64,000 nt of DNA from Synechococcus sp. A18-25c. Lineage in GTDB: Bacteria > Cyanobacteriota > Cyanobacteriia > PCC-6307 > Cyanobiaceae. The DNA lies in contig NZ_CP047957.1 in assembly GCF_014280035.1 (NCBI RefSeq), positions 1,116,001 through 1,180,000 of the forward strand, read 5' to 3'. Under the pieces are notes generated by a model that worked only from the letters and a program-made list of their open reading frames with translations, did not search any database and was not told the origin of the DNA. A program made the position numbers and the translations under genes. Below are positions 25,938 to 35,202 of this stretch, piece by piece (position 1 is the first letter of the stretch; every line of letters starts with the position of its first letter).

Positions 25938-26936
25938 GTGACCACCGTCAAAGTTGCTGCCGCGCAGATCCGTCCCGTCCTCTTCAGCCTGGACGGATCG
26001 CTCCAAAAGGTGCTGGATGCCATGGCTGAGGCCGCGGCCCAAGGGGTGGAATTGATTGTTTTCCCTGAAACATTTCTTCCTTACTACCCCTACTTTTCAT
26101 TTGTTGAGCCGCCGGTTTTGATGGGGCGATCCCATCTGGCTCTCTACGACCAGGCCGTGGTTGTTCCCGGCCCAGTAACCGATGCTGTTGCCGCTGCTGC
26201 TCGTCAGTACGGCATGCAAGTTCTGTTAGGCGTCAACGAGCGCGATGGTGGAACGCTTTACAACACGCAGCTGTTGTTCAACAGCTGCGGCGAACTGGCT
26301 CTGAAGCGGCGAAAAATCACGCCGACCTATCACGAGCGAATGGTCTGGGGTCAGGGTGATGGCTCAGGCCTCAAGGTTGTGCAGACGCCGTTGGCCCGTG
26401 TCGGCGCGCTCGCCTGTTGGGAGCACTACAACCCCCTGGCCCGCTATGCCTTGATGGCCCAGGGAGAGGAGATCCACTGTGCGCAGTTCCCCGGTTCACT
26501 GGTGGGACCAATCTTCACAGAACAGACCGCCGTGACCATGCGCCATCACGCGCTTGAAGCCGGGTGTTTCGTGATCTGCTCCACCGGGTGGTTGCACCCC
26601 GACGACTATGCGTCGATCACGTCCGAGTCGGGTCTGCACAAGGCGTTTCAAGGGGGGTGTCACACCGCAGTGATCAGTCCTGAAGGCCGTTATCTGGCGG
26701 GTCCCATGCCGGATGGTGAGGGGTTGGCGATCGCTGATCTGGATCTTGCACTGATCACCAAGCGCAAACGGATGATGGACAGCGTCGGGCATTACAGCCG
26801 CCCTGAACTGCTCTCGTTGCAGATCAACAGCTCGCCTGCGGTTCCCGTTCAAGACATGACGACATCAACGGTTCCTTTGGAGCCGGCTACTGCTTCCGAT
26901 GCCCTGTCATCGATGGAGGCACTGAATCATGTCTGA
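25938..26936 (+). CDS. nitC: Nitrilase of the Nit1/Nit6803 family
   Basis: 332-residue carbon-nitrogen hydrolase with the complete catalytic set: Glu in [12 protein letters not shown], Lys in [12 protein letters not shown] and Cys in [11 protein letters not shown]. These enzymes convert nitriles to carboxylic acid and ammonia, and in Nit1C clusters the nitrilase is central to cyanide-nitrogen assimilation. GTG 25938 is preferred: the motif TTVKVAAAQ then starts the protein and GAGG lies upstream. Its end overlaps the radical SAM gene by 8 bases. Confidence 0.92.
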   Translation: MTTVKVAAAQIRPVLFSLDGSLQKVLDAMAEAAAQGVELIVFPETFLPYYPYFSFVEPPVLMGRSHLALYDQAVVVPGPVTDAVAAAARQYGMQVLLGVNERDGGTLYNTQLLFNSCGELALKRRKITPTYHERMVWGQGDGSGLKVVQTPLARVGALACWEHYNPLARYALMAQGEEIHCAQFPGSLVGPIFTEQTAVTMRHHALEAGCFVICSTGWLHPDDYASITSESGLHKAFQGGCHTAVISPEGRYLAGPMPDGEGLAIADLDLALITKRKRMMDSVGHYSRPELLSLQINSSPAVPVQDMTTSTVPLEPATASDALSSMEALNHV

Positions 26937-28017
26937 GCTTGGTCGCCTGGTGACTGAACTGCAGGTGCATGGTGTCCGGGTTGATCCTGTCCAGGGCAAC
27001 CCGGGACGACGGGGAGGTGCGGGTCCCTCCGATCACCGTGCCTTGAATCTTGATGGCACCACTGTGATGGTGCCCGTTTACAACGATGCCTCCGCATCGT
27101 CTCCTTACAAATTGGCGTCATCGGGCGCTGCTCTTGCGATTGAGGGACCTGAGCAGGACTGCTCTCCACAGATCTCCACTCCACGGGAGCCAGCGTTTTA
27201 TGGGCTGAGCACAGCCGATGGAATCCCCTATCGATCGATTGCCTTGCTGCACAGCAAGGATGTGTTGGCGACCACGTTGCTGCAGACCTGCATTCGCTTC
27301 CGGGATCGATCCCAGTCGTGTCAGTTCTGCGCGATTGAACAGTCCATCGAGGATGGGGCCTTGGTTCGCAAGACTCCTGAGCAGGTTGCGGAAGTGGCGG
27401 AAGCTGCTTTTCGGCTGGATGGGGTTAAGCAACTGGTGATGACCACCGGAACCCCGAACAGCGATGATCGTGGCGCCCGTCTGATGGCTGAAACCGCTGA
27501 AGCGGTTAAACGGCGGGTGAATCTCCCGATTCAGGGTCAGTGTGAACCGCCGGAGGATCCGCGCTGGTACCGGCGCATGAAGGAGTCTGGAATCGACAGC
27601 CTCGGCATGCACTTGGAGGTGGTGGAGCCGGATGTGCGGCGTCGGATTCTTCCAGGAAAATCGGAGCTCAGTCTTGAGCGCTATTACGAGGCCTTTGCGG
27701 ATGCCGTTGCGGTGTTCGGTCGGGGTGAAGTGTCGACGTATTTGTTGGCCGGCCTCGGTGATAGCAAAGAGGCCTTGCTGACCTGCAGCCGCCGTTTGAT
27801 TGAGCTCGGGGTTTACCCCTTTGTGGTGCCCTTCGTACCGATCTCCGGAACACCGCTGGAGAGCCATCCATCACCCGACAGCTCCTTCATGGTCGATGTG
27901 TATCAGGGTGTTGCCGCGATGCTGAAAGCGGGGGATCTGCGATCCGATGAGATGTCTGCCGGTTGTGCCAAATGCGGAGCTTGCTCCGCACTCTCGTTGT
28001 TCGAGCAGGTGCCGTAG
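26929..28017 (+). CDS. nitD: Radical SAM enzyme of the Nit1C cluster (MSMEG_0568 type)
   Basis: 362 residues. The iron-sulfur motif is [14 protein letters not shown], a C-x9-C-x2-C variant rather than the classical C-x3-C-x2-C, as known for this family. [13 protein letters not shown] and [13 protein letters not shown] follow in the TIM-barrel core, and [10 protein letters not shown] near the C-terminus may bind a second cluster. It overlaps the nitrilase by 8 bases. The substrate is unknown; the context suggests a step of the nitrilase-dependent pathway. Confidence 0.9.
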   Translation: MSELGRLVTELQVHGVRVDPVQGNPGRRGGAGPSDHRALNLDGTTVMVPVYNDASASSPYKLASSGAALAIEGPEQDCSPQISTPREPAFYGLSTADGIPYRSIALLHSKDVLATTLLQTCIRFRDRSQSCQFCAIEQSIEDGALVRKTPEQVAEVAEAAFRLDGVKQLVMTTGTPNSDDRGARLMAETAEAVKRRVNLPIQGQCEPPEDPRWYRRMKESGIDSLGMHLEVVEPDVRRRILPGKSELSLERYYEAFADAVAVFGRGEVSTYLLAGLGDSKEALLTCSRRLIELGVYPFVVPFVPISGTPLESHPSPDSSFMVDVYQGVAAMLKAGDLRSDEMSAGCAKCGACSALSLFEQVP

Positions 28018-28019
28018 TC

Positions 28020-28688
28020 ATGGTGTCTTGTCTTGATCCCAGCAGCACCGGCATTGGCCGCAGCATCAGTTCCGCACCGCATCTGTTCATGCCGTCGGTG
28101 CGCGGCGGCATCGGCATCGACGCCGATGACTTCCGACTATCTCCCACCGCGAGTTCCGATCGGTTCACCTTTCATCTTCTGCGGGCTGACTCGTCGTTGA
28201 CTCAGGGCTATTGGTCGTTGCGGCGTGGCATCTTCTGCAGCGAGCAGCATGTGTTTGAAGAGTCAGATCGTGATGAGCTCGATGCCATCGCCTACCCCAT
28301 TGCGGCGTTGCATCACAGCTCAAACCCCGAGCATGAGGATGGCTCTGAAACCGATGTGGTGGGTGTGGTGCGGATTGTGGAGACAGAACCACGACTTTGG
28401 TATGGCGGGCGCCTGGGAGTGCATGCCGATTTCCGCCGCCATAACCAGATCGGAAAGGGGTTGATCTGGAAGGCTGTGACCACTGCCAATGGTTGGGGAT
28501 GTGATCGTTTCCTGGCCACGGTGCAGATTCAGAACGTGCGCTTCTTCCGCCGCTTGCATTGGTCCTCGATCAATGAGCTTGAGATCCGGGGAATTCGCCA
28601 CCATCTGATGGAAGCGGATCTCAGCTACTACCTGCCCTCACGTGAGCGACGGCCGATCGCCTCCCATCACCTGTCAGCTGCGGCGTGA
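28020..28688 (+). CDS. nitE: N-acetyltransferase of the Nit1C cluster (sll0786 type)
   Basis: 222-residue GNAT-family protein. The acetyl-CoA region is VHADFRRHNQIGKGLIWKAV (an RxxxQIGKGL version of the Q/RxxGxG/A motif), with GRLGV just before it. Start ATG 28020 follows the nitD stop by 2 bases, and its end overlaps nitF by 4 bases. Members of this TIGRFAM-type family occur only in Nit1C clusters; the acceptor molecule is unknown. Confidence 0.87.
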   Translation: MVSCLDPSSTGIGRSISSAPHLFMPSVRGGIGIDADDFRLSPTASSDRFTFHLLRADSSLTQGYWSLRRGIFCSEQHVFEESDRDELDAIAYPIAALHHSSNPEHEDGSETDVVGVVRIVETEPRLWYGGRLGVHADFRRHNQIGKGLIWKAVTTANGWGCDRFLATVQIQNVRFFRRLHWSSINELEIRGIRHHLMEADLSYYLPSRERRPIASHHLSAAA

Positions 28689-29662
28689 ATGACGTGGGCC
28701 TTGTGAGAGCTTTGCGCAGGACCAGTGGCCTGTTGGCGAAGCGCGATATTCGCTCGGCCGCTGACACGTTTTGCCACCAGCCCTTTCCGCAACTGGGATT
28801 GGCCGGAATGCTGGGGGATGACACTGCTGTGCTGCCCGCCCAGGACGGTCAACTGTTGTTGGCCTGTGAGGGGATGCATCCCGGTCTGGTTGAAGAGGAC
28901 CCTTGGTTTGCCGGCTGGAGTGGGGTCTTGGTCAACCTCAGTGACATCGCGGCCATGGGTGGCCGTCCCCTGGCGCTAGTGAACAGTGTCTGGAGCACCA
29001 GTGCTGATGACATCAGCGCCTTGATGGAGGGAATGCGATTCGCGTGCGATCGCTTCGACGTCCCCATGGTGGGTGGCCACTCCAACCAGCAGAGCTCCTA
29101 TCAGGCGCTTTCGGTGTCTGTTCTGGGTGTGGCGGATGGCCCCGTCTTGTCTGCTCGCGCCGCACGACCCGGTGATGAGCTGTGGATGGTGGTGAATCAA
29201 GCCGGAGGCTTTTATCGCCACTACCCCTTTTGGGATGCTGCGACCCATGCTCCGCCCGAGCGCCTTCGTGCGCAGCTTGCTCTGCTGCCGTTGCTCGCCG
29301 CTGAGCGGCTGGTGCATGCCGCCAAAGACATCAGCATGGGAGGCATCACTGGCACGGCCGTGATGTTTGCCGAGGCGTGTGGTCATCAATTGATCCTCGA
29401 CCTCGACGCCGTGGAACGTCCTGAAGGCATCCACGACGAGGCCTGGCTGACCTGTTTCCCGAGCTTTGGCTACCTATTGGCTGTGGATCCCTCGCGCACG
29501 GCCGACTTGGCGCAAGTGGCATCGCGAGATTCGACGCTGATTTGCTGCCGTATCGGACACTTTGCCTCGGGTGATTGCAGCGTGGTTGTGAACCATTCAG
29601 GTGACACCCATCATTTCTGGGATGGCACTGATGCACTGACGGGTTTTGGCTGTGTTCGATGA
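28685..29662 (+). CDS. nitF: AIR-synthase-like protein of the Nit1C cluster (sll0787 type)
   Basis: 325 residues of the PurM/ThiL/SelD fold. The N-terminal metal/ATP-binding part contains LGDDTAVL-like LGDDTAVLPAQDG and LVNLSDIAAMGGRPLALVN, matching the ATP-binding pattern of AIR synthases; KDISMGGITGTAVMFAEACG is the C-terminal Gly-rich motif. The overlap of 4 bases with nitE implies coupling. It probably performs an ATP-dependent amide or imidate activation, but the substrate is not known. Confidence 0.88.
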   Translation: MNDVGLVRALRRTSGLLAKRDIRSAADTFCHQPFPQLGLAGMLGDDTAVLPAQDGQLLLACEGMHPGLVEEDPWFAGWSGVLVNLSDIAAMGGRPLALVNSVWSTSADDISALMEGMRFACDRFDVPMVGGHSNQQSSYQALSVSVLGVADGPVLSARAARPGDELWMVVNQAGGFYRHYPFWDAATHAPPERLRAQLALLPLLAAERLVHAAKDISMGGITGTAVMFAEACGHQLILDLDAVERPEGIHDEAWLTCFPSFGYLLAVDPSRTADLAQVASRDSTLICCRIGHFASGDCSVVVNHSGDTHHFWDGTDALTGFGCVR

Positions 29663-29714
29663 GACAGTCACCGGCAAATTTGCCGTGCAAGATCATTGAA
29701 TTGACCATTGAGCC

Positions 29715-29996
29715 ATGCCTGAAGTTCGCTTTCAACTGGAGTGGCCAGACGGACAATCCAGCACGTTGTATTCGCCATCGACGGTGATTCTCGATTATTT
29801 TCGTCCAGGCGATTCGCTGTTGGTTTCTGAGCTCGAAGAGCGCGGAGTTCAAGGGCTCCGTGCGGCTTCTGAACGGGTTCGTGCTCGTTATGGTTTTGCC
29901 TGTACGCGCGCAGACGAAGAAGAATCTCAGCTGCGCCAATGGGTCGCTCGCTACAGCTCCGATGACACGGTTCGTGTCACCGGTCAGCAGACCTGA
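29715..29996 (+). CDS. nitG: Small Nit1C protein (MSMEG_0570 type)
   Basis: 93 residues (VRFQLEWPDGQSSTLYSPSTVI, RPGDSLLVSELEERG). Members of this short family, annotated as nitrogen-starvation response proteins, are found in Nit1C clusters. Its position after nitF completes the nitBCDEFG order. Function unknown. Confidence 0.83.
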   Translation: MPEVRFQLEWPDGQSSTLYSPSTVILDYFRPGDSLLVSELEERGVQGLRAASERVRARYGFACTRADEEESQLRQWVARYSSDDTVRVTGQQT

Positions 29997-30023
29997 TTGT
30001 CATTTTTCACGGATTATTTTTTC

Positions 30024-30491
30024 ATGTCTGGAAAACCCCCCTTTCCCCCGTTCACCCTGGAAACAGCCAGCCAGAAAGCACGCATGGCAGAAAATGCTTG
30101 GAACAGTAAGGATCCTGACAAGGTCTCACTGGCTTACACCGAAGACAGCGTGTGGAGAAATCGCAGTGAGTTCATCCACGGACGGGCCGAAATCCTGGCG
30201 TTCCTGCAGCGCAAATGGGCCAAGGAGCTGGACTACAAACTGATCAAAGAAGTTTGGGCCTGCAGCGACAACCGGATTGCTGTTCGCTTCCAGTACGAGT
30301 GGCACGACACGGAGGGGCAATGGTTTAGGGCCCATGGCAACGAAAACTGGGAATTTGCCGAGAATGGTTTGATGCGCCGGCGTGAGGCCAGCATCAATGA
30401 CGTTGCGATTGCCGAAAGCGACCGCCTGTTCACCTGGGGTGATGGCCCGCGGCCGGATGATTTTCCGGGTTTGACGGAGCTGGGTCTCTGA
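30024..30491 (+). CDS. DUF1348 / NTF2-like protein
   Basis: 155 residues of the SnoaL/NTF2 alpha+beta barrel group. Typical stretches are [51 protein letters not shown] and the late [20 protein letters not shown]1348 proteins are soluble and of unknown function; the NTF2 pocket could bind a small molecule. It begins 27 bases after nitG on the same strand, so it is probably co-transcribed with the Nit1C operon. ATG 30024 is used. Confidence 0.87.
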   Translation: MSGKPPFPPFTLETASQKARMAENAWNSKDPDKVSLAYTEDSVWRNRSEFIHGRAEILAFLQRKWAKELDYKLIKEVWACSDNRIAVRFQYEWHDTEGQWFRAHGNENWEFAENGLMRRREASINDVAIAESDRLFTWGDGPRPDDFPGLTELGL

Positions 30492-30495
30492 GTTG

Positions 30496-31278
30496 ATGGA
30501 ACGATTCCGTCATCCACTGCCGGAGGCGATCATGTCGATCGCAGACCTGCGGCTGTTCATGGAACACCACGTGTTCGCGGTGTGGGATTTCATGTTGCTG
30601 CTCAAGACCTTGCAGCAGCACCTGGCGCCATCTGGTCTCCCCTGGGTGCCGCCCAGCCACCCCGAGATCGCAGGTCTGGTGAACAGCCTGGTGGCGGAAG
30701 AGGAATGTGATGTTCTGCCCGAAAGCCTCGGTGGACCCTTGCCTCTTTCGCATTTCGCGATCTACAGACGCGCGATGGTGGAGATCGGCGCGGACACTGC
30801 GGTGATCGATGCGGTGCTCGAGCAGGCCTCGGGCGGTGATCTCGCCGCTGCTCTGCACCATCCGGGGATTCCAGCGCCGGCGGCTTGCTTCCTGCGCACC
30901 ACCCAGGCATTGATCGCCTCTGCTGAAGTGCATGCGCTGGCGGCGGCGTTTGCCTATGGCCGAGAGCTGTTGGTGCCTGATCTGTTTCGTGACCTGCTCG
31001 ATCGTTTGGTCGTGTTGGAGCTGCCCTGCCCCACCTTGCGCTGGTACCTCGAACGCCACATCGTTCTCGACGGTGACAGCCATGGGCCTTTGGCGGAAAC
31101 GATGGTGCGCACCCTGGCTGGACACGACCCAGCCGCGCATGAGTTGGTGCAGATCGTTCGCAGCCAGGTGCTTTCCGATCGTGCTGCGTTCTGGGATGCA
31201 ATCGCGCTCCAGCTTCGGCTGCGCTCTCCACTGGATCGCTCGGCGGGCATGATTCACGCCATGTCTGTGCCTGCATGA
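30496..31278 (+). CDS. DUF3050 family protein (heme-oxygenase-like fold)
   Basis: 260 residues. LRLFMEHHVFAVWDFM is the family's opening helix, EEECDVLPESLGGPL and the late ERHIVLDGDSHGPLAE carry the conserved acidic and His residues of a possible di-metal site in a heme-oxygenase-like fold. DUF3050 proteins are candidate oxygenases. The start is 4 bases after the DUF1348 stop, so the pair is co-transcribed. Confidence 0.85.
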   Translation: MERFRHPLPEAIMSIADLRLFMEHHVFAVWDFMLLLKTLQQHLAPSGLPWVPPSHPEIAGLVNSLVAEEECDVLPESLGGPLPLSHFAIYRRAMVEIGADTAVIDAVLEQASGGDLAAALHHPGIPAPAACFLRTTQALIASAEVHALAAAFAYGRELLVPDLFRDLLDRLVVLELPCPTLRWYLERHIVLDGDSHGPLAETMVRTLAGHDPAAHELVQIVRSQVLSDRAAFWDAIALQLRLRSPLDRSAGMIHAMSVPA

Positions 31279-31282
31279 GCTG

Positions 31283-32932
31283 ATGCCAGAGAGCGCCAAG
31301 CCCGATGCGTCGGGGGCATCCCATGCGTCATCTCATGCGGTGGTGATCGGTGCTGGCTGGGCAGGTTGGGGTGCCGCCAAAGCCCTTTGTGAGGCGGGGG
31401 TGCGCGTCACCCTGCTGGATGGCATGGCCGATCCCACCGGGACCACGCCGTTGACCACATCCAGTGGCAAACCGTTTGAGGCTGGCACACGCGGCTTCTG
31501 GAAGGACTATCCCAATATCAATGCGCTCACGGCGGAGCTCGGTCTCAAGGAGGTGTTCACCGACTTCACCAGCAGTGCCTTCTGGTCGCCCGAGGGGCTT
31601 GAGGCCACAGCGCCGGTGTTCGGTGATGGCCTGCAGCTGCCCAGCCCGTTGGGGCAGGCCTTTGCCACGATCGACAACTTCAAGCGACTGCCGGTGGCCG
31701 ATCGGCTCAGCATCGCCGGTTTGCTGGTGGCGATGCTCGATCTCCATCGCAGTGACGCGGTGTTCCGTCGTTACGACGCGATGGATGCGCTGACCCTGTT
31801 CCGCCAGCTGAAGATCAGTGAGCGGATGATCGATGAGTTCCTGCGGCCAATCCTGCTGGTGGGCTTGTTTAAGCCGCCGGAGGAACTGTCGGCGGCAGTG
31901 ACCATGGAGCTGCTCTACTACTACGCCCTCGCCCATCAAGACTCCTTCGATGTGCGTTGGATCAAGGCCAAGAGCATCGCTGAGCAGCTGATCGCACCCT
32001 TGAGTGAGCGGCTGCAACGGCAGCATCAGCTGCAGGTGATGGGCGGCACGCTTGCCACGGCCATGCATCTGGAGCCAGATGGCCAGAGGCTGGCGTCGGT
32101 GAGCACGCGATCGCTGACGACAGGCCGTGATGGCGTGATCGACGCTGTGGATGCCGTGGTGCTCGCGGTGGGCTCCAAGGGCATGCGGGCGCTGATGGCC
32201 GGTTCACCGGCCTGCGCGGCGGCAGCACCGGAGCTGGTGACAGCGGGTGCTCTGGACGCAATCGATGTGGTGTCGGTGCGGTTGTGGCTGGATCGCTATG
32301 TGCCGGTTGCCGATCCCGCCAATGTGTTCTCGCGCTTCAGCGCCCTGCGCGGCTCGGGTGCGACCTTCTTCATGCTCGACCAGCTGCAGCAGGGGGATCA
32401 AGCAGCGCTGTGGGGTGATCAGCCGGTGCAAGGCTCAGTGATCGCCAGCGATTTCTACAACGCCACCGCCATCGCCGAGTTGAGCGATCAGGCGATCGTC
32501 GACTGTTTGATGCAGGAGCTGCTGCCAATGGCGGTGCCGGCCTTCAAGGCTGCTCGCGTGGTGGATCAGGAGGTGCGCCGATATCCCGCTTCAGTGTCGC
32601 TGTTTTCGCCGGGAAGCTTCCACCAGCGTCCGCCGCTGGAAACCTCACTGGCGCCGGTGGTGTGTGCCGGCGACTGGGTGCGCATGGGCTCGCGTGAATT
32701 CGGCGCCAAGGGCCTCTGTCAGGAGCGGGCCTACGTGTGCGGGCTGGAGGCAGCGAATTCGTTGCTGCGGCGCGGGATCGCGCAGAGCGGTGCTGCCGCC
32801 CGCAACCGCCGGCATCCGGTGATCCCCATCCGCGCCGATGAGCCGCAGGTGCTGCTGGGCCGGGCCCTCAACAAGGTGGTGATGGATCCGCTGGAGGGCT
32901 TTGGCATCCGTTGGCCCTGGTTGGCATCGTGA
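31283..32932 (+). CDS. FAD-dependent oxidoreductase, phytoene-desaturase-like
   Basis: 549 residues. The N-terminal FAD motif VVIGAGWAGWGAAKALCEAG is followed by a TGTTPLTTSSGKPFEAGTRG region similar to carotenoid desaturases and related flavin amine oxidases. The C-terminal VVCAGDWVRMGSREFGAKGLCQERAYVCGLEAAN is the terminal FAD-binding (GD) motif. The substrate is not determinable; carotenoid or other isoprenoid is plausible. It is 4 bases from DUF3050, and its stop overlaps the DoxX start. Confidence 0.85.
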   Translation: MPESAKPDASGASHASSHAVVIGAGWAGWGAAKALCEAGVRVTLLDGMADPTGTTPLTTSSGKPFEAGTRGFWKDYPNINALTAELGLKEVFTDFTSSAFWSPEGLEATAPVFGDGLQLPSPLGQAFATIDNFKRLPVADRLSIAGLLVAMLDLHRSDAVFRRYDAMDALTLFRQLKISERMIDEFLRPILLVGLFKPPEELSAAVTMELLYYYALAHQDSFDVRWIKAKSIAEQLIAPLSERLQRQHQLQVMGGTLATAMHLEPDGQRLASVSTRSLTTGRDGVIDAVDAVVLAVGSKGMRALMAGSPACAAAAPELVTAGALDAIDVVSVRLWLDRYVPVADPANVFSRFSALRGSGATFFMLDQLQQGDQAALWGDQPVQGSVIASDFYNATAIAELSDQAIVDCLMQELLPMAVPAFKAARVVDQEVRRYPASVSLFSPGSFHQRPPLETSLAPVVCAGDWVRMGSREFGAKGLCQERAYVCGLEAANSLLRRGIAQSGAAARNRRHPVIPIRADEPQVLLGRALNKVVMDPLEGFGIRWPWLAS

Positions 32933-33363
32933 CCTCGACGTTCCAACGCCTCCTGGGGCCTGCTAATCGGATGAATGCTGCGAAATGGTTTGACGCCCTG
33001 GGCCGTGTGTTGATGGCGGCGGTGTTTGTGAATGCGCTGCCGTCCAAACTGACCGACTTTGCCGGAACGGCTGCGTTCATCGCCTCCAAGGGCATCCCGG
33101 CCCCGCTGGCTGCAGTCCTGCTGGCGTCTGCGATTGCGGTGCTGATCGCCGGATCCGTGCTGCTGGTGTTTGGGCGCAACACAATCCTGGGTGCATCACT
33201 GTTGCTGGTGTTCCTGGTGCCCACCACGCTGATCTTCCACACCTTCCCCGTGGACCGCGGCTTTGTGATGAACCTGGCCTTGATCGGAGCGCTGATCCTG
33301 GCGATCACCCGCTCCTGCGGCAATGCGGTGCCCAGCTTCAACCACCTGCGTGCCAAGGGCTGA
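32929..33363 (+). CDS. DoxX-family membrane protein
   Basis: 144 residues with four predicted membrane helices, including GRVLMAAVFVNALPSKLTDF (the family's signature first helix), AVLLASAIAVLIAGSVLLVF and ILGASLLLVFLVPTTLIFHTF. DoxX proteins are associated with quinone- or thiol-linked redox processes. GTG 32929 overlaps the preceding stop by 4 bases; an ATG at 32971 (MNAAKWFDAL) would be closer to the usual DoxX N-terminus. Last gene of the Nit1C tail. Confidence 0.82.
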   Translation: MTSTFQRLLGPANRMNAAKWFDALGRVLMAAVFVNALPSKLTDFAGTAAFIASKGIPAPLAAVLLASAIAVLIAGSVLLVFGRNTILGASLLLVFLVPTTLIFHTFPVDRGFVMNLALIGALILAITRSCGNAVPSFNHLRAKG

Positions 33364-33419
33364 CGCCTGCGTCAGTCGCCACCATTGCTATGACCAGGCT
33401 GGTGTTGCGAAGCCCTCCC

Positions 33420-33653
33420 ATGTCTCTTGAGCAACTGAAGGCTTTCCTGGAGACGGTGAAAGGCGACACCAGCCTTCAGGAGAAGCTCAAGGGTGCGAAA
33501 TCAGCGGAGCATGTTGTGGCCATCGCCAAAGATCATGGGCATGCGTTCAGCATCGATAAATTCACGGAACTCAGCGATGAAGAGCTCGATGGTGTGACGG
33601 GTGGCGGGATTCACATGTGTTGCAAGACCACGCACAACAACACGCACGGTTGA
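33420..33653 (+). CDS. Nif11-leader (prochlorosin-like) precursor peptide 1
   Basis: 77 residues. A Nif11-type leader (MSLEQLKAFLETVKGD, VVAIAKDHGHAFSID, LSDEELDGVTGG) ends in a double-glycine site and is followed by a short core, GIHMCCKTTHNNTHG, with two adjacent Cys and three Thr, suited to thioether rings. Leaders of this type are recognised by class II lanthipeptide synthetases (ProcM) and cut by C39-type transporters. Single gene in the window section between DoxX and DUF2973. The ATG at 33420 matches the start of the related precursors. Confidence 0.9.
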   Translation: MSLEQLKAFLETVKGDTSLQEKLKGAKSAEHVVAIAKDHGHAFSIDKFTELSDEELDGVTGGGIHMCCKTTHNNTHG

Positions 33654-33656
33654 GCC

Positions 33657-33692
33657 AAAAAAAAGCCCCTGGGGTCCCATCCCCAGAGGCTT
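33657..33692 (-). terminator. Orphan minus-strand terminator
   Basis: AAGCCTCTGGGG/CCCCAGGGGCTT stem followed on the minus strand by eight U (plus-strand A-run 33657-33664). On the plus strand no U-tract follows, so it does not serve the Nif11 gene. It implies a short minus-strand transcript starting to the right. Confidence 0.75.
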
Positions 33693-33701
33693 GGTTCCTC
33701 T

Positions 33702-33785
33702 CTATGACTCGACGGAATTAGCTTCCTGCGGATGCTTGCTGGTGGGGAGCAGGAGAACCGCCCCTTTTGGTTCGGTCTTGACCAC
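33702..33785 (-). CDS. Possible 27-residue protein ending at the orphan terminator
   Basis: GTG-initiated frame (VVKTEPKGAVLLLPTSKHPQEANSVES) with GGGG a few bases upstream, directly followed by the minus-strand terminator. It is the only frame that would explain that terminator as a coding transcript. Confidence 0.35.
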   Translation of the reverse strand: MVKTEPKGAVLLLPTSKHPQEANSVES

Positions 33786-33856
33786 TCACCCCAGACAACC
33801 GCCCTCGGTTGGCGACAGCAGTGGTTAACGTTTCTTCATATTTGGTTGGGTGATCC

Positions 33857-34087
33857 GTGCTGTCAGGTCTTTTCCCCCTTGCCTATGCCGCCGTCGCCAC
33901 GTGTTTGCTGCTGCAAGCGTTCCGGATGATGCGCCTGTCGACGTCTGCTGTTAAGGCGCCGACCGACCGCACTGGGCTCAAAACCGTTCACCCGGAATTG
34001 CTGGATGAGAACGGTGTGATGACCAACGAGGAGCTCTGGGCCGTGCGCTTTTCGCACAAGGAAGGTGTTGTGTTCCCGGAGGGTTGA
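33857..34087 (+). CDS. DUF2973 small membrane protein
   Basis: 76 residues from GTG 33857. An N-terminal hydrophobic helix (LFPLAYAAVATCLLLQAF) precedes the conserved HPELLDENGVMTNEELWAVRF segment, the signature of the cyanobacterial DUF2973 family. It is followed after 2 bases by another small gene, as often found for DUF2973/DUF2605 pairs. Function unknown. Confidence 0.8.
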   Translation: MLSGLFPLAYAAVATCLLLQAFRMMRLSTSAVKAPTDRTGLKTVHPELLDENGVMTNEELWAVRFSHKEGVVFPEG

Positions 34088-34089
34088 CC

Positions 34090-34290
34090 ATGACGATCGA
34101 CTCGCGCTGCAAAGAGCAGCGGAACGTTGCTGACAAGATCTTCATGGACTTCAAATACACGGCGCCTGGTTCTGCCGATCAGGTTCGAGCCCTCAAAACG
34201 TTGAACTTCCTGATCAGCATGTGGGGTGATTTCCTCTCCAACGAAGAAAGACGGATGAACTCAGTTCTGCTGCTCAAAGCGAGGAGCTGA
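34090..34290 (+). CDS. Small hypothetical protein coupled to DUF2973 gene
   Basis: 66 residues (MTIDSRCKEQRNVADKIFMDF, ALKTLNFLISMWGDFLSNEER). ATG 34090 follows the DUF2973 stop by 2 bases. It occupies the place of a DUF2605 protein, but I cannot confirm membership from sequence. Unknown function. Confidence 0.6.
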   Translation: MTIDSRCKEQRNVADKIFMDFKYTAPGSADQVRALKTLNFLISMWGDFLSNEERRMNSVLLLKARS

Positions 34291-34315
34291 AGCGCCCAGT
34301 CTTGTTGGGATTCGT

Positions 34316-35140
34316 TCATTGCAGATTGAATCCATAGACAGTTGCAAATTCATCCTGGAATGGAGACGTTTTTAAGACCTCGCTGATTCCCAATTCATCC
34401 TGCCAATCGGTGATTGGCCTGTCCCAGCCCTCTTCCCAGCGTGGCGAGAACAGTTCAGGCACCACCTGGCCCACTGCAATTCCAAAACCGATTGCATCCC
34501 AGATCAACCTGCGCTCACTGGGTTCGTAGGCACCCCGCAGCATCCATGAGGAAAGAATCCCGATTTGAGAGGGGTTTGATCCAGTGCTTGCATAAAACGC
34601 GGTCGCAGCAGCTTCACCGGCCACGGTGATCGGAAGACCAAGAATCGTGTGGTGAATTTCATGCAGGCGTCCAGATCTGGTTAGCGCGAATTCTTTGTCG
34701 GTTTGGGAGTCTTGTATCTGCGATTGATCAACTAAAAAAGAAAGCCCAAGTTTCTCCAATCGTCGATGCACACACCATCCAAGGCTGCCTGTGGGCATGG
34801 CGGCCATGTCTTCAAGATCTGGCCATCGTTGTGAAGGTCGATTGGCCAGGAGTTCCTGAACTTGTGGGATGGCGAGGATTCTTTCAAAAACGTCTTTCTC
34901 CAGTTGGGATTGGCCTGGAATTGCAAAATACCGGCCGTGTTGAAAAACTCTTTCAGGCTGCTTGGCTGTCTGCAGAATTGATATCCCGAGCTTTGCGGCA
35001 CCCTTGGAAAATGATGAGCGCGCGAAATGCTTTTGTGCTGTGGTCATCCGGCGATGAAGCTTTGCAATCAATGTCGCTGGAACCCCAGAAGAATTGCTCC
35101 CCCGAATGGGTGATTTATTTCTGAGACTTTGCTGAGTCAC
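34316..35140 (-). CDS. COQ4-like protein
   Basis: 274 residues. The family's metal-site motif appears as RLHEIHHTILGLPITVAGEAA (HExxH-like with the distal Glu), the equivalent of HDxxH...E in COQ4. COQ4 acts in ubiquinone biosynthesis in proteobacteria and mitochondria, whereas cyanobacteria make plastoquinone, so the role here must differ or is unknown. PTGSLGWCVHRRLEKLGL before the motif is typical. The start is unsure: GTG 35140 or ATG 35047 (MTTAQKHF). Confidence 0.7.
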   Translation of the reverse strand: MTQQSLRNKSPIRGSNSSGVPATLIAKLHRRMTTAQKHFARSSFSKGAAKLGISILQTAKQPERVFQHGRYFAIPGQSQLEKDVFERILAIPQVQELLANRPSQRWPDLEDMAAMPTGSLGWCVHRRLEKLGLSFLVDQSQIQDSQTDKEFALTRSGRLHEIHHTILGLPITVAGEAAATAFYASTGSNPSQIGILSSWMLRGAYEPSERRLIWDAIGFGIAVGQVVPELFSPRWEEGWDRPITDWQDELGISEVLKTSPFQDEFATVYGFNLQ

Positions 35141-35202
35141 TAGTGCCAGCGCCTCGGCGCCGGCAGCAGATGTGGATCAGCCTTGTTGATCGCTAAACAG
35201 TG

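Noticed and set aside
30430-32068. Long minus-strand frames opposite DUF3050 and the FAD oxidoreductase
   Set aside because: They run against genes with clear family motifs and have shadow-type composition.
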